From Bacteroidales bacterium (GTDB lineage: Bacteria > Bacteroidota > Bacteroidia > Bacteroidales > JAQXIO01), in contig JAQXIO010000070.1 of assembly GCA_029007825.1 (NCBI GenBank), positions 1 to 41,592 on the forward strand: DNA of 41,592 nt, given 5' to 3'. Position numbers and translations under genes: made by a program. This document shows, piece by piece, positions 1 through 7,878 of this stretch. The stretch's first letter is position 1, and each line of letters begins with the position of its first letter. A model generated the notes under the pieces. It had not been told where the DNA came from. It made no database searches and worked only from the letters and a program-made list of their open reading frames with translations.

Positions 1-303
1 TATAGGTAAATCGGCTTTGCTGCGTCTTATAAATCCGGAGCATAACTATTCTTTAGGGGAAAGGGGTAAGGGGGCTTATTGATTCCGTTTAAATCTTACC
101 CAAAATCCTTGATTTTCGCAATTATTTAAGGCGAAGTATGAAAAAAGCTTCCAATGTTTTGATTTATTTCGGAGCTATACCTAGCAGTTATGGCTACGGA
201 AGATTGATTCTACTCAATAATTGAAAATGGAGAAGATGATGAATAGAGTCCTAATGACAAACTTTCTAAAAGGCAAAAGAAGATATGGATAAATGGCTGT
301 AAT
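1..303. other. gene-free left edge, possibly degraded coding sequence
   Basis: No convincing gene is seen. A plus-strand frame is open from base 2 to a TGA at 80-82 (26 codons, containing GKSALLRLINPE) and could be the 3' end of a gene lying to the left or a remnant. A second short plus frame runs 138-224 (28 codons, starting MKKASNVLIYFG). Neither is recognisable as a family. Several frames here read protein-like but are broken by stops, which fits decayed coding DNA. The minus-strand operon that ends at 304 runs into this region, and no clear terminator hairpin was found in it. Confidence 0.4.
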
Positions 304-1518
304 TTAATCCTCTTTCTGATTCAAATCTAATAAATAAAGAAATACTTCCGCAGCATGCCATGTATGTGGAGAAGCATTACGCCCTTCTACGTATTGTTCA
401 TCTATTATCCGCATACCTTGATAATCGGCCTGACTGGCTTCTATCTCCCAGGTAAGAGGATAATCCCTATTGCTAATCGGGTTTCTCTTTAAACCATGAA
501 AATGATCAGCAGCCCAGCCAATATAAGGATATTTGTCATCTTTCCAAAGATTGTATGCGTCTTTTGTCGAAGATACATAGGTATCTTTATAATCCCACCA
601 AAATAAAGAAGCATAATCGTCTTCTATTTCAGGTATGATATAATCATCTTCCAGTCCCAGCTGTTTTAATCCCCATTTGAGAAACTTAGTCTGATATACC
701 GGCGTTTCGTGAAAGTCACTCCTACCCTGAATATATTTTCCTTGTGCATTCGTCTTTTCATATTTCTTTGTTTCTTTCAGAATTTGTTGAACCAACGGAT
801 ATTCTTTATCAACAAAAAGTGATAAGAGATATAACGTCTGCCCCAGATTATCGGCTTCCATTTCACCTGCATTATTACGGTCATACGGATCCGACAAGTT
901 CATAACCCATGATTTTATAAACTCTGCATTTCCTGTTTGCTGAAGACACATAGCCATCATTGCACCATCCCTTCGCCAACCGTTTTTATATACAAAATAG
1001 TTAGGAAGAGGCATACCATCTACGATATTCACTAATATTTCCTGATGAAGGACCTTCAATATTCTGGAATAACGAGCATCCGAGAACGACGGTAAAGAGA
1101 CTGGATAGCTTGTCTCTCCTATTACAGTCCGCTTGTCATTATCATCTATAAGCCACAAAGCTTCTTCGTCCTCCTGCAAAACTATTATTTCTCCGTCATC
1201 GGTCTTTATTACAACTCTATATAATGAAGGGACAATCAATTCTTCATTAACGGACCATTCTTTTATAACTTTTCCGGAAAACGACTCGATCAGTTGTCCG
1301 TTTTTGTACAGATATTTTTCTCTGTCTCCCATACCAAAAAGGAAGAAAGGGACACCGGGCATATCACATTCCCTGAATTCTGCCCGCATAGAGTCCAACT
1401 CCGAGCGATAAGCTGCCAATTCTTTCTGGCTCTCCTGCCAAATATCTCCATGATGCCGGGAAGAACAACTTATCCCCAGCACCATGAAAATCAAATAAGT
1501 CAAATATAACTTATACAC
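304..1518 (-). CDS. exported lipoprotein with (alpha/alpha)6 glycosidase-like fold
   Basis: A 404-residue predicted lipoprotein: a short hydrophobic signal ends in a lipobox with Cys18 (GISC). After a roughly 120-residue beta-rich N-terminal part, the region from about residue 170 is helical and rich in Trp and acidic residues (NGWRRDG, GEMEADNLGQ, LFWWDY, AADHFHG, TWEIEASQADY), typical of six-hairpin glycosidase-like proteins. The exact family and substrate are not recognised. It is the last gene of an apparent operon; its start lies 7 nt after the stop of the ADP-ribosylglycohydrolase-family gene, which itself follows ribokinase. Inference: it processes the same glycoside-type substrate in the periplasm or at the cell surface. 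Assignment of a carbohydrate-active fold is moderate; the coding call is secure. Confidence 0.75.
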   Translation of the reverse strand: MYKLYLTYLIFMVLGISCSSRHHGDIWQESQKELAAYRSELDSMRAEFRECDMPGVPFFLFGMGDREKYLYKNGQLIESFSGKVIKEWSVNEELIVPSLYRVVIKTDDGEIIVLQEDEEALWLIDDNDKRTVIGETSYPVSLPSFSDARYSRILKVLHQEILVNIVDGMPLPNYFVYKNGWRRDGAMMAMCLQQTGNAEFIKSWVMNLSDPYDRNNAGEMEADNLGQTLYLLSLFVDKEYPLVQQILKETKKYEKTNAQGKYIQGRSDFHETPVYQTKFLKWGLKQLGLEDDYIIPEIEDDYASLFWWDYKDTYVSSTKDAYNLWKDDKYPYIGWAADHFHGLKRNPISNRDYPLTWEIEASQADYQGMRIIDEQYVEGRNASPHTWHAAEVFLYLLDLNQKED

Positions 1519-1525
1519 CTCTTAT

Positions 1526-3076
1526 TTATTGATGTTTATATTCTTTCGGTTTATCTGAATAAACTATAATATCCCGTATTATTAGATCAACACCATCTTC
1601 AGGATTCAACCATTTAAAGGAGATGGTATGTTTGCCGTTCGGCAACTGATAATTCCAATACGGTTCATTCTTACGGATTTCAAATGCAGCCGGAAGTGAC
1701 ACTGTCTCCATCAATTGACCGTCTACATAACATTCCAGCTTCGCAACATAATCGTTTTTATCTCCAACTGTTTTCAATTCATTTGTCACTACAAACCCAA
1801 GACCATCAAACGAATACTCTCCAAAGTTTTTAACCGACCGATACAAACTCTTTCTCATAACCGGATATACGCCTTCAAAAGATTGCTCCAAACGCACCGG
1901 AACGGGTTGCTGAAATTTAATCTTCACGACATCCCCGTCAATAGAACCGCCGTTGCGTTTAATCATCTGCAAAGCTTGTTCATATCCCATCTTATAAACT
2001 TTATTCAGAGAGATAGTAGTATGGGCAAAATTGATGTCTTCCACTTCATAAAGATTCTTTTTCCAATATTCCGGAATATTGCTATAACCTAATATTGTAC
2101 CTAAAATACCTGCAGCAGAGGCTGGATTACAATCCGAATCTTGTCCGCAACGTGTAGAAATCTCCATCGTTTTATAAAAGTCGCCCTGACCATAAAGCAA
2201 GCCTACAAGAATATAAGCCGAATTTACCGTAGCATCTATATTAAACGGAGCAAATATCCCTTCCGGACACCCCAGATCTTCGGCCCATTTTGATTTTTCG
2301 ATTTCAAACCATGTGGCTTTCCAGTCATCCGGATATTTCTTATGCCAAGCGATAACGTCTGACATCGCTTTATAATATTTACTCTCTTCTGGTATCACTT
2401 TAAGGGCCTCATTCACTATATATTCGATATCATTGCTTACAAATGCCAACGTGTACATTGCCGCAACATACAAACCGCCATACCAACCGTCTCCATAATT
2501 CATGATATGCCCTATTTTATCCGAAATTTCTGCGGCACTGTTTATCATTCCCGGCGACATCAAACCCGCAAAATCCGCTTCAATCTGAAAATCCAAATCA
2601 TCTGCATGCGGATTATTCAACCAATGTCCGGACTCCGGAGGCATTATACCATTCAATATATTATACCGGCCGGACTGATTGGCATGCCATAACATATATG
2701 AAGCATTGGCGTATGCCATTGCAAAAGAATCGACGGGCGCATCAAGACCTAACCGATCGAATACATCTACAAATGTCAAGTCCATATATACATCGTCATA
2801 TAAACCCGGTGCATTGTCATAATACCATTTTATGCAACCGTCTTCCCATGTAATAGGGATATATTCTTGCATCATTGTACTGCAATAGCGGAATTCCGTA
2901 GGACCACCGAACGTACAACCAATCGTTTGTCCGGCCCACCCACCTTTTATTTTATCCTGCAATTGCTCTTTCGTTATTTCTACCGTTTCCGGAACAACCG
3001 GAGTTTTAGGAGCATTGCATGACAATAGAGAGCTTAACACTAAAATACTCCCTGTGTAAAGAAGATTTGCTTTCAT
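1526..3076 (-). CDS. exported ADP-ribosylglycohydrolase-family lipoprotein
   Basis: 516 residues with a signal peptide and lipobox (LLSC, Cys20), so probably anchored in the envelope. Residues 35-350 match the ADP-ribosylglycohydrolase (ARH/DraG) fold: GGWAGQTIG near 45-53, the metal-site pair Asp94-Asp95 in YDDVYM, and GQDSDCN at 311-317 with Asp313 and Asp315, which correspond to the family's dinuclear metal ligands. The usual Gly-Asp of the first motif is Gly-Gln here. The last 140 residues form a beta-rich domain resembling a carbohydrate-binding jelly roll. Family members hydrolyse N- or O-glycosidic bonds to ribose. It lies 21 nt downstream of ribokinase and 7 nt upstream of an (alpha/alpha)6-type lipoprotein. 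Inference: it releases ribose from an extracellular ribosyl compound for phosphorylation by the neighbouring kinase. Confidence 0.85.
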   Translation of the reverse strand: MKANLLYTGSILVLSSLLSCNAPKTPVVPETVEITKEQLQDKIKGGWAGQTIGCTFGGPTEFRYCSTMMQEYIPITWEDGCIKWYYDNAPGLYDDVYMDLTFVDVFDRLGLDAPVDSFAMAYANASYMLWHANQSGRYNILNGIMPPESGHWLNNPHADDLDFQIEADFAGLMSPGMINSAAEISDKIGHIMNYGDGWYGGLYVAAMYTLAFVSNDIEYIVNEALKVIPEESKYYKAMSDVIAWHKKYPDDWKATWFEIEKSKWAEDLGCPEGIFAPFNIDATVNSAYILVGLLYGQGDFYKTMEISTRCGQDSDCNPASAAGILGTILGYSNIPEYWKKNLYEVEDINFAHTTISLNKVYKMGYEQALQMIKRNGGSIDGDVVKIKFQQPVPVRLEQSFEGVYPVMRKSLYRSVKNFGEYSFDGLGFVVTNELKTVGDKNDYVAKLECYVDGQLMETVSLPAAFEIRKNEPYWNYQLPNGKHTISFKWLNPEDGVDLIIRDIIVYSDKPKEYKHQ

Positions 3077-3097
3077 AGTAATTTATTAATAATCGAA

Positions 3098-4003
3098 TTA
3101 TTTAATTTCCGACCGGAAAGGTATGGATGCCTGTGCACCCAATCTGGTAACACTGATCGCCGCAGCTTGCGTCGCAAAACGTACCGAATCAAGAACTGAC
3201 CGCCCTTCGGATAATGCAACGGCTAACGCTCCGTTAAAGGTATCACCAGCAGCCGTCGTATCAACAGCCGATACTTTTACAGAGTCGACCAATTCAAAAT
3301 GTCCGTTTTCATAAACCAACGCACCGGCCGATCCTAATGTTATTACAACAATATCGACTCCTTTCTGATGAATAATCTGTGCTGCACTTTTTGCCGAAGC
3401 CACGTCTGTAACCTTAACTCCTGCAATCATACCGGCTTCTGTTTCATTGGGAGTGATCATATACAATTTCTTCAATAAATCTGCAGGCAATAAAGACGCC
3501 GGTGCTGGATTCAGAATAACTTTTACTCCTTTCCGATCTGCAATTTCTGCCACATACTCAATCGTTTCAAGAGGAGTTTCCAGCTGCGTCAGAATCCAAT
3601 CTGCTTTTTCTATTTCGCTGGCAGCACAATCTATATCTTCTTTATTAAGTGTAGCATTTGCACCGGGAGCCACTACTATACAATTCTCGGCCTGTTCATC
3701 TACCGTAATCAAGGCAACGCCCGACGGCTGATCCTTATCCTCAAAAATATACTGCGTATTGATACCTTCTTTTTGCAATAATTCGACCGACTGACGGCCA
3801 AAAACATCTTTCCCGATTTTAGCTATAAATATTGCGTTCCCGCCTAATCGTGCAACTGCAACAACTTGATTCGCTCCTTTTCCTCCGGGATTCATAAAAA
3901 AACTTCCACCTAAAATTGTTTCTCCGGGAACGGGCAGATGATGGGCTTTTATGACCATATCTGTATTTGTACTTCCCACAACGACTATACGGCTTTTATT
4001 CAT
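3098..4003 (-). CDS. rbsK: ribokinase
   Basis: A 301-residue PfkB-family sugar kinase of normal ribokinase length, predicted cytosolic. The substrate-binding signature NPGGKGANQ lies at 39-47, and the second PfkB signature DTTAAGDTFNG ends the protein with catalytic Asp254 and the anion hole Ala-Ala-Gly-Asp at 251-254. NETE at 186-189 also fits ribokinase. It would convert D-ribose to ribose 5-phosphate for the pentose phosphate pathway. It is first in an operon with an exported ribosyl-glycosidase-like lipoprotein and an (alpha/alpha)6 lipoprotein, which supports ribose rather than fructose or adenosine as substrate. A consensus promoter lies 36 nt upstream. No ribose transporter is present in the window. 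Confidence 0.93.
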   Translation of the reverse strand: MNKSRIVVVGSTNTDMVIKAHHLPVPGETILGGSFFMNPGGKGANQVVAVARLGGNAIFIAKIGKDVFGRQSVELLQKEGINTQYIFEDKDQPSGVALITVDEQAENCIVVAPGANATLNKEDIDCAASEIEKADWILTQLETPLETIEYVAEIADRKGVKVILNPAPASLLPADLLKKLYMITPNETEAGMIAGVKVTDVASAKSAAQIIHQKGVDIVVITLGSAGALVYENGHFELVDSVKVSAVDTTAAGDTFNGALAVALSEGRSVLDSVRFATQAAAISVTRLGAQASIPFRSEIK

Positions 4004-4038
4004 GGTATTGTATTATAGGATATTCCGATTTATATTCA

Positions 4039-4067
4039 CAAAGATATTAAAAGTCCTCATATAACAA
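4039..4067 (-). promoter_or_regulatory. promoter of the ribokinase operon
   Basis: On the minus strand the -7 box TATCTTTG lies at 4039-4046 and a TTG (-33 element) at 4065-4067, separated by 18 bp. This fits the Bacteroidetes primary sigma-factor pattern. The rbsK start codon is 36 nt downstream. Confidence 0.65.
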
Positions 4068-4110
4068 TATAAATTAAAAAAATAAGAATCTATCCGTATA
4101 GATACGAACA

Positions 4111-4139
4111 GAGAGCCCTTGTTATAACAAAAGGCTCTC
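4111..4139 (-). terminator. hairpin terminator candidate after the 851-residue gene
   Basis: GAGAGCC at 4111-4117 pairs with GGCTCTC at 4133-4139, with an inner TTGTTATAACAA palindrome. It lies just downstream of the stop at 4163 of the minus-strand gene and upstream of the ribokinase promoter. No uridine tract follows immediately; a T-rich stretch comes about 40 nt later after a second small hairpin, so termination efficiency is uncertain. Confidence 0.5.
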
Positions 4140-4162
4140 CGGATTAGTCTTTTATATACAAA

Positions 4163-6718
4163 TTAAAAATTAATTATAATTTGTTGGATTCCTTTTATGT
4201 CAGTAGAAAAATCAGCATATCTGGACTTTTCTATTTCCGAGTATGTTACGGGCAATTCTTTACCATCTGACATTACTTTTTCTACCATCCTCACTCCTTC
4301 CGGCAAAAGAATATGGAAACTCATGGAAGGAGCATTCCCGGTAATATCAATTACCATCCTTTTCTGATCGGGAGAATAATTGTACTCATAAGCAACATAG
4401 CCATCTGAAGCAGCATAACGTGCCACTACTTTAACTTTATCCGAACCGGTAGTAATCCATCTTGGTGCAATTACCGGAGCATTAAATGCCACATCCTGAT
4501 CCTTTATACCTGCCAATCCTTCTATCATAGCGAACATCGCCGTTCCTGCAGCCCAGTTATCCGGCCCACCCGTCGATTCTATTTTTGCCTTCACATAATG
4601 TTTCTGATCTGAAAGCGTTATCCCCATAAGAATATAAAGGCTATTATCCACTGCCGAATTAAAAATCAGGCTTTTAATCTTCTTTTCAGGATTCGGGTTA
4701 TCCAATGCCACCCAATAAACTCCAACATCACCGGTTTTTTCATTGGGGCCACGCCATGCTACACCCGCATTCGGCTGGGATATGCCGGGATACCACCACT
4801 GTGAAAGATGTTTGCCTCTTACCAAATAATCACTGGTTGTCGAACCGTCTTCATAAAGGAACGTTACAGAGGCATATACATTTTCCTTGTTTCGTGTCAC
4901 GCCGCTATGCATCAGATAAACGCATTCCGCAAATTGACCGACCGGTATTTCCACATTATGAGCAAAACCTTTTTCGGAGGAAATTCCGACAACCGAGCGA
5001 TAATTATTCGTTTCGGGATCAATTAAATGGAATTTTTTCCCGTCGAAAACCTGATTTCCAACCGGAATATTTGCCAAGTCATCACCCGGATTTTCTGTTC
5101 CCATCCAGTTTAGTGCCTTTCCTCTGCTATTTGCCAGAATATCCATATTGGCAAACTTCTTTATATCGACCGTTGTATAATTTGGAACAGCAGGATCTTC
5201 AAAAGCTCCTGTATAAGCAAACCAGATACGATCGCCCGAACGGTGACCTAAATCCTGAAGACGATTCAATACATCCGTAGCATACTCTTCATATCCGTTT
5301 TCGTAGGCTCCGCGTGCCAATTCTCCTGCGGCATGTCCCGCTATGCCTCCATTCATATATTGCCATTTATCATTATGCACACTGAACCCCTTTTCAAAAG
5401 GCGGATAGATCGCATACCATTCACCGGGAGAGCCTTTCGGCAGATTTTCTTTTAATTGCATATACGATTCAATTATCGCTTTATTTTGATCATGCGACAA
5501 TCCTCTATTTACCGAATAACAATTAGACAGCGATATCTGAGATTTTTCATCTACACCGAAATCCCGGACTACTGAATCGTCTTCTTCGACAAAATGCGTG
5601 AAGAACCTACCATTCCATGCTATTTTATTCAGATTCGTCCGAATTTTAGCAGCCCGCTGCCTATATTTATCTGCATTCTGATTATCCCCTACTCTCCTGA
5701 ACATTTCGGAAAGCTGATCACAGGCATCGGCATAACCAGTATTATCTCCATAAAAAATACCAAATTTCGATTTATACGGATGAATCAACATACTATTGTT
5801 CAAACCGACGTTCGGAAGATATTTGTCTATAGCCTGAAAATCCCACGAATCGATGGTATAAACGCGCTTCAACAATCCATAACGCTCGGAGTAGCGATCA
5901 ATATCCGTTACAGAATAGTCCAAAGCTTTGGCACAGGAAGACAATGATTTTTTCATCCAATCCATATCTCCGCTGGCTTTCCAAACCTGATATACAGAAT
6001 TGACATAGATATATTCACAATGGTTTTCAATAGGCTGGCGAGCTAAAAATGCTTTACCATCTCCTTTTAAAAAGTAGCCGAACGGCCCATAACACGTTTC
6101 AAAATAGTGTTCGGAATCTTTCAAAATAAAACTCCAGATCATACCGTCTTTACGCTGTTTTTCACGCATAAGGTCCAAAAAATCATATCCTACCGGACTA
6201 AAATATTGCATGCCTTTCAATGTATGATAATGATCGAGTCCCCATGGTACGAAATAATTTATCCGTTTTCCATCCAAATAGGTATGCTCCACTCCGGTGG
6301 GACTATACACCAACATACCTTTATAGAATAAATTAAACATATCCGTATAACGGCCTCCGTCGTCAATCTTAGTTTTGGCATCAACCATAAAATTTCTGCG
6401 GGCTACCTCTTTTCCTTTTTTATCATATACGACAACCGCCTGCTTACCTAAATTTCCCGCTACGGAAAAAGAGAGTGTATCCGAAACAGGCAGAGAAACG
6501 TATTCCAAACCCTTCGCATCAAATACTTTCACTGTCTTACCATTCTCTATACCGATTAAGGCAAGTTTTTCGAACGGCTCAAAGTATGCTTCTTTTTCCG
6601 ACGAATCGATACTTAATAATTTAATATTCTGATTTTGGGAATAAGACGAAAGAGTATAAAGCAACATTAAAAACATTACTGCACCTCCTGACATAAAATG
6701 CCTGATTTTTTTCCTCAT
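4163..6718 (-). CDS. large exported (alpha/alpha)6 glycosidase-like protein
   Basis: 851 residues with an N-terminal signal peptide ending near SSYSQ (about residue 28). An Ig-like beta domain follows (about 30-110). Then comes a long helical barrel (about 115-540) with the Trp-, Asp- and Glu-rich motifs of six-hairpin glycosidases (VPWGLDHYHT, TIDSWDFQAIDKY, GEWYAIYPPFEKG, MNGGIAGHAAGELARGAY). A galactose-binding-like beta domain (about 555-710) and a C-terminal beta-sandwich complete it. The architecture resembles rhamnosidase-type clan enzymes, but I do not recognise a specific GH family, so no substrate is assigned. It has its own promoter and sits upstream of the ribokinase/ADP-ribosylglycohydrolase operon on the same strand. 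The shorter lipoprotein at 304-1518 has a similar fold. Confidence 0.8.
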   Translation of the reverse strand: MRKKIRHFMSGGAVMFLMLLYTLSSYSQNQNIKLLSIDSSEKEAYFEPFEKLALIGIENGKTVKVFDAKGLEYVSLPVSDTLSFSVAGNLGKQAVVVYDKKGKEVARRNFMVDAKTKIDDGGRYTDMFNLFYKGMLVYSPTGVEHTYLDGKRINYFVPWGLDHYHTLKGMQYFSPVGYDFLDLMREKQRKDGMIWSFILKDSEHYFETCYGPFGYFLKGDGKAFLARQPIENHCEYIYVNSVYQVWKASGDMDWMKKSLSSCAKALDYSVTDIDRYSERYGLLKRVYTIDSWDFQAIDKYLPNVGLNNSMLIHPYKSKFGIFYGDNTGYADACDQLSEMFRRVGDNQNADKYRQRAAKIRTNLNKIAWNGRFFTHFVEEDDSVVRDFGVDEKSQISLSNCYSVNRGLSHDQNKAIIESYMQLKENLPKGSPGEWYAIYPPFEKGFSVHNDKWQYMNGGIAGHAAGELARGAYENGYEEYATDVLNRLQDLGHRSGDRIWFAYTGAFEDPAVPNYTTVDIKKFANMDILANSRGKALNWMGTENPGDDLANIPVGNQVFDGKKFHLIDPETNNYRSVVGISSEKGFAHNVEIPVGQFAECVYLMHSGVTRNKENVYASVTFLYEDGSTTSDYLVRGKHLSQWWYPGISQPNAGVAWRGPNEKTGDVGVYWVALDNPNPEKKIKSLIFNSAVDNSLYILMGITLSDQKHYVKAKIESTGGPDNWAAGTAMFAMIEGLAGIKDQDVAFNAPVIAPRWITTGSDKVKVVARYAASDGYVAYEYNYSPDQKRMVIDITGNAPSMSFHILLPEGVRMVEKVMSDGKELPVTYSEIEKSRYADFSTDIKGIQQIIINF

Positions 6719-6749
6719 GGTTTATAGATTGTTTAATTAGTTTATCGGA

Positions 6750-6757
6750 CAAAGATA
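6750..6757 (-). promoter_or_regulatory. -7 box for the 851-residue gene
   Basis: TATCTTTG on the minus strand, 31 nt upstream of the start codon at 6718. A TTG occurs about 22 bp further upstream, slightly beyond the usual spacing. Confidence 0.55.
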
Positions 6758-7211
6758 AAAAATATACAATCACAATCAGCAACATATACCAGCTTCTAAA
6801 CATTCCGATGCATATTTCCAGTATTTTGGACACAACTTTCCTAATTAATATTAAGAAATAGAAAATTCAATCGATTTTCAAACAAAAGGACAGCCTAAGA
6901 GCTGAACAATTAGGAAAGAGAAAACGTTTTATTTACATAAGAGGTAATCTCTTAATATAGTAAAAATACGAAGACTTAATTTTTCTCTAAAATTTTATCT
7001 TTAAAAATGAAAACCAATTATAATATTCATTATGTTTGTAGCAGATAAATACATTATATATAAACAATTCTGTACGGACCAAAAAACTTCTTTCATCATT
7101 TCAATTCCAAACTTTTCAACTACTTAAAAACAATCAATAGACTTCTTTAATAAAAAAATACTTTTCTTTCCACAAAAAGTGCCACAAACACTCTTTCCTA
7201 AATTTATTTAT
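6758..7211. other. AT-rich intergenic region between divergent genes
   Basis: About 450 bp with no supported gene. It holds an inverted repeat with TAAGAG at 6938-6943 and CTCTTA at 6949-6954, and an isolated plus-strand TATGTTTG at 7031-7038 that matches the -7 consensus but lacks a -33 element and any downstream reading frame. A small untranslated RNA from that motif is possible but unsupported. Confidence 0.4.
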
Positions 7212-7219
7212 TATCTTTG
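7212..7219 (+). promoter_or_regulatory. -7 box for the RRM gene
   Basis: TATCTTTG, matching TAnnTTTG, about 107 nt before the start codon at 7327. It predicts an unusually long leader of about 100 nt. No clear TTG is seen at the expected -33 position. Confidence 0.6.
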
Positions 7220-7230
7220 CTTCGTTAGAG

Positions 7231-7320
7231 AATTTATGAACAGACTAGAGTGTTGAAATAGTACTTTATTTAGTTTTTCAGTTTATTATTTTCTACACCC
7301 TATTATTAATTTCATAAATT
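7231..7320 (+). promoter_or_regulatory. structured 5' leader of the RRM gene
   Basis: Within the predicted leader, AATTTATGAA at 7231-7240 is perfectly complementary to TTCATAAATT at 7311-7320, which abuts the A-run before the start codon at 7327. The helix would close a 70-nt loop and occlude the translation start region. A six-codon open frame (ATG at 7236, TGA at 7254-7256) starts inside the 5' arm. Inference: cis-regulation by temperature or by the protein itself. Confidence 0.4.
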
Positions 7321-7326
7321 AAAAAA

Positions 7327-7704
7327 ATGAACATTTACGTTTCAAATTTAAACTATAAGGTTGACAGTGATGGCCTTATGCAATTATTCGAAGGATACGG
7401 AGAAATTTCGTCTGCAAGAGTTATTATGGATCGCTTCACCGGGAAATCCCGTGGATTTGGCTTTGTAGAAATGCCCGATGATGCTGCAGCACAAAAAGCA
7501 ATTGAAGAATTAAACCAGGCTGAACATGAAGGTAATATAATTACTGTAAACGAAGCTCGCCCGAGAGAAGAACGTCCCCGCAATAATTTCGGAGGCGGCG
7601 GAGGATATAACCGTGGCGGATACAACAATGATCGCGGAGGATATTCCGACAGAAGAGGTGGTGGTGATAACTACAATTCTGACAGAAGACCCAGACGTTG
7701 GTAA
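7327..7704 (+). CDS. single-RRM, glycine-rich RNA-binding protein
   Basis: 125 residues. Residues 1-78 form one RNA-recognition motif with RNP2 (IYVSNL, 3-8) and RNP1 (KSRGFGFV, 40-47), including the aromatic residues used for RNA stacking. The tail (80-125) is a Gly/Arg/Tyr/Asn-rich low-complexity segment ending RRPRRW, like the RG-rich tails of eukaryotic and cyanobacterial glycine-rich RNA-binding proteins. Such proteins are abundant in Bacteroidetes, where they bind single-stranded RNA and act as post-transcriptional regulators. It is monocistronic, with a long leader and a strong terminator 18 nt past the stop. Confidence 0.93.
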   Translation: MNIYVSNLNYKVDSDGLMQLFEGYGEISSARVIMDRFTGKSRGFGFVEMPDDAAAQKAIEELNQAEHEGNIITVNEARPREERPRNNFGGGGGYNRGGYNNDRGGYSDRRGGGDNYNSDRRPRRW

Positions 7705-7721
7705 TTAATATCAGATACAAG

Positions 7722-7756
7722 AAAGCCGGTATTAGATAAAAATACCGGCTTTTTTT
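7722..7756 (+). terminator. intrinsic terminator of the RRM gene
   Basis: Perfect 12-bp stem: AAAGCCGGTATT at 7722-7733 pairs with AATACCGGCTTT at 7741-7752, with a 7-nt loop, and the T-run continues to 7756. Confidence 0.92.
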
Positions 7757-7853
7757 ATAGAGGTTGACAACGGCTTAAACGAATATCAATACTAATATAA
7801 AAAACATCCCTCATTTCTATAAATCGATACCAAAACGAATTCAGTAAAAAGAG

Positions 7854-7861
7854 TATCTTTG
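7854..7861 (+). promoter_or_regulatory. -7 box for queC
   Basis: TATCTTTG 17 nt upstream of the queC start codon, predicting a very short leader. Confidence 0.6.
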
Positions 7862-7878
7862 CATTAAAAATAATCACT

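Noticed and set aside
4705..5280. 191-residue plus-strand open frame inside the 851-residue gene
   Set aside because: Opposite-strand shadow; composition and lack of motifs do not support a gene, while the minus-strand product has clear domain structure.
6621..6833. 70-residue minus-strand open frame upstream of the 851-residue gene
   Set aside because: It overlaps the 5' end of the real gene and its -7 box, and has no signal peptide, domain or codon-usage support.
7031..7038. TATGTTTG as promoter of a small RNA
   Set aside because: It matches the -7 box but has no -33 element, terminator or conserved downstream structure that I can identify.
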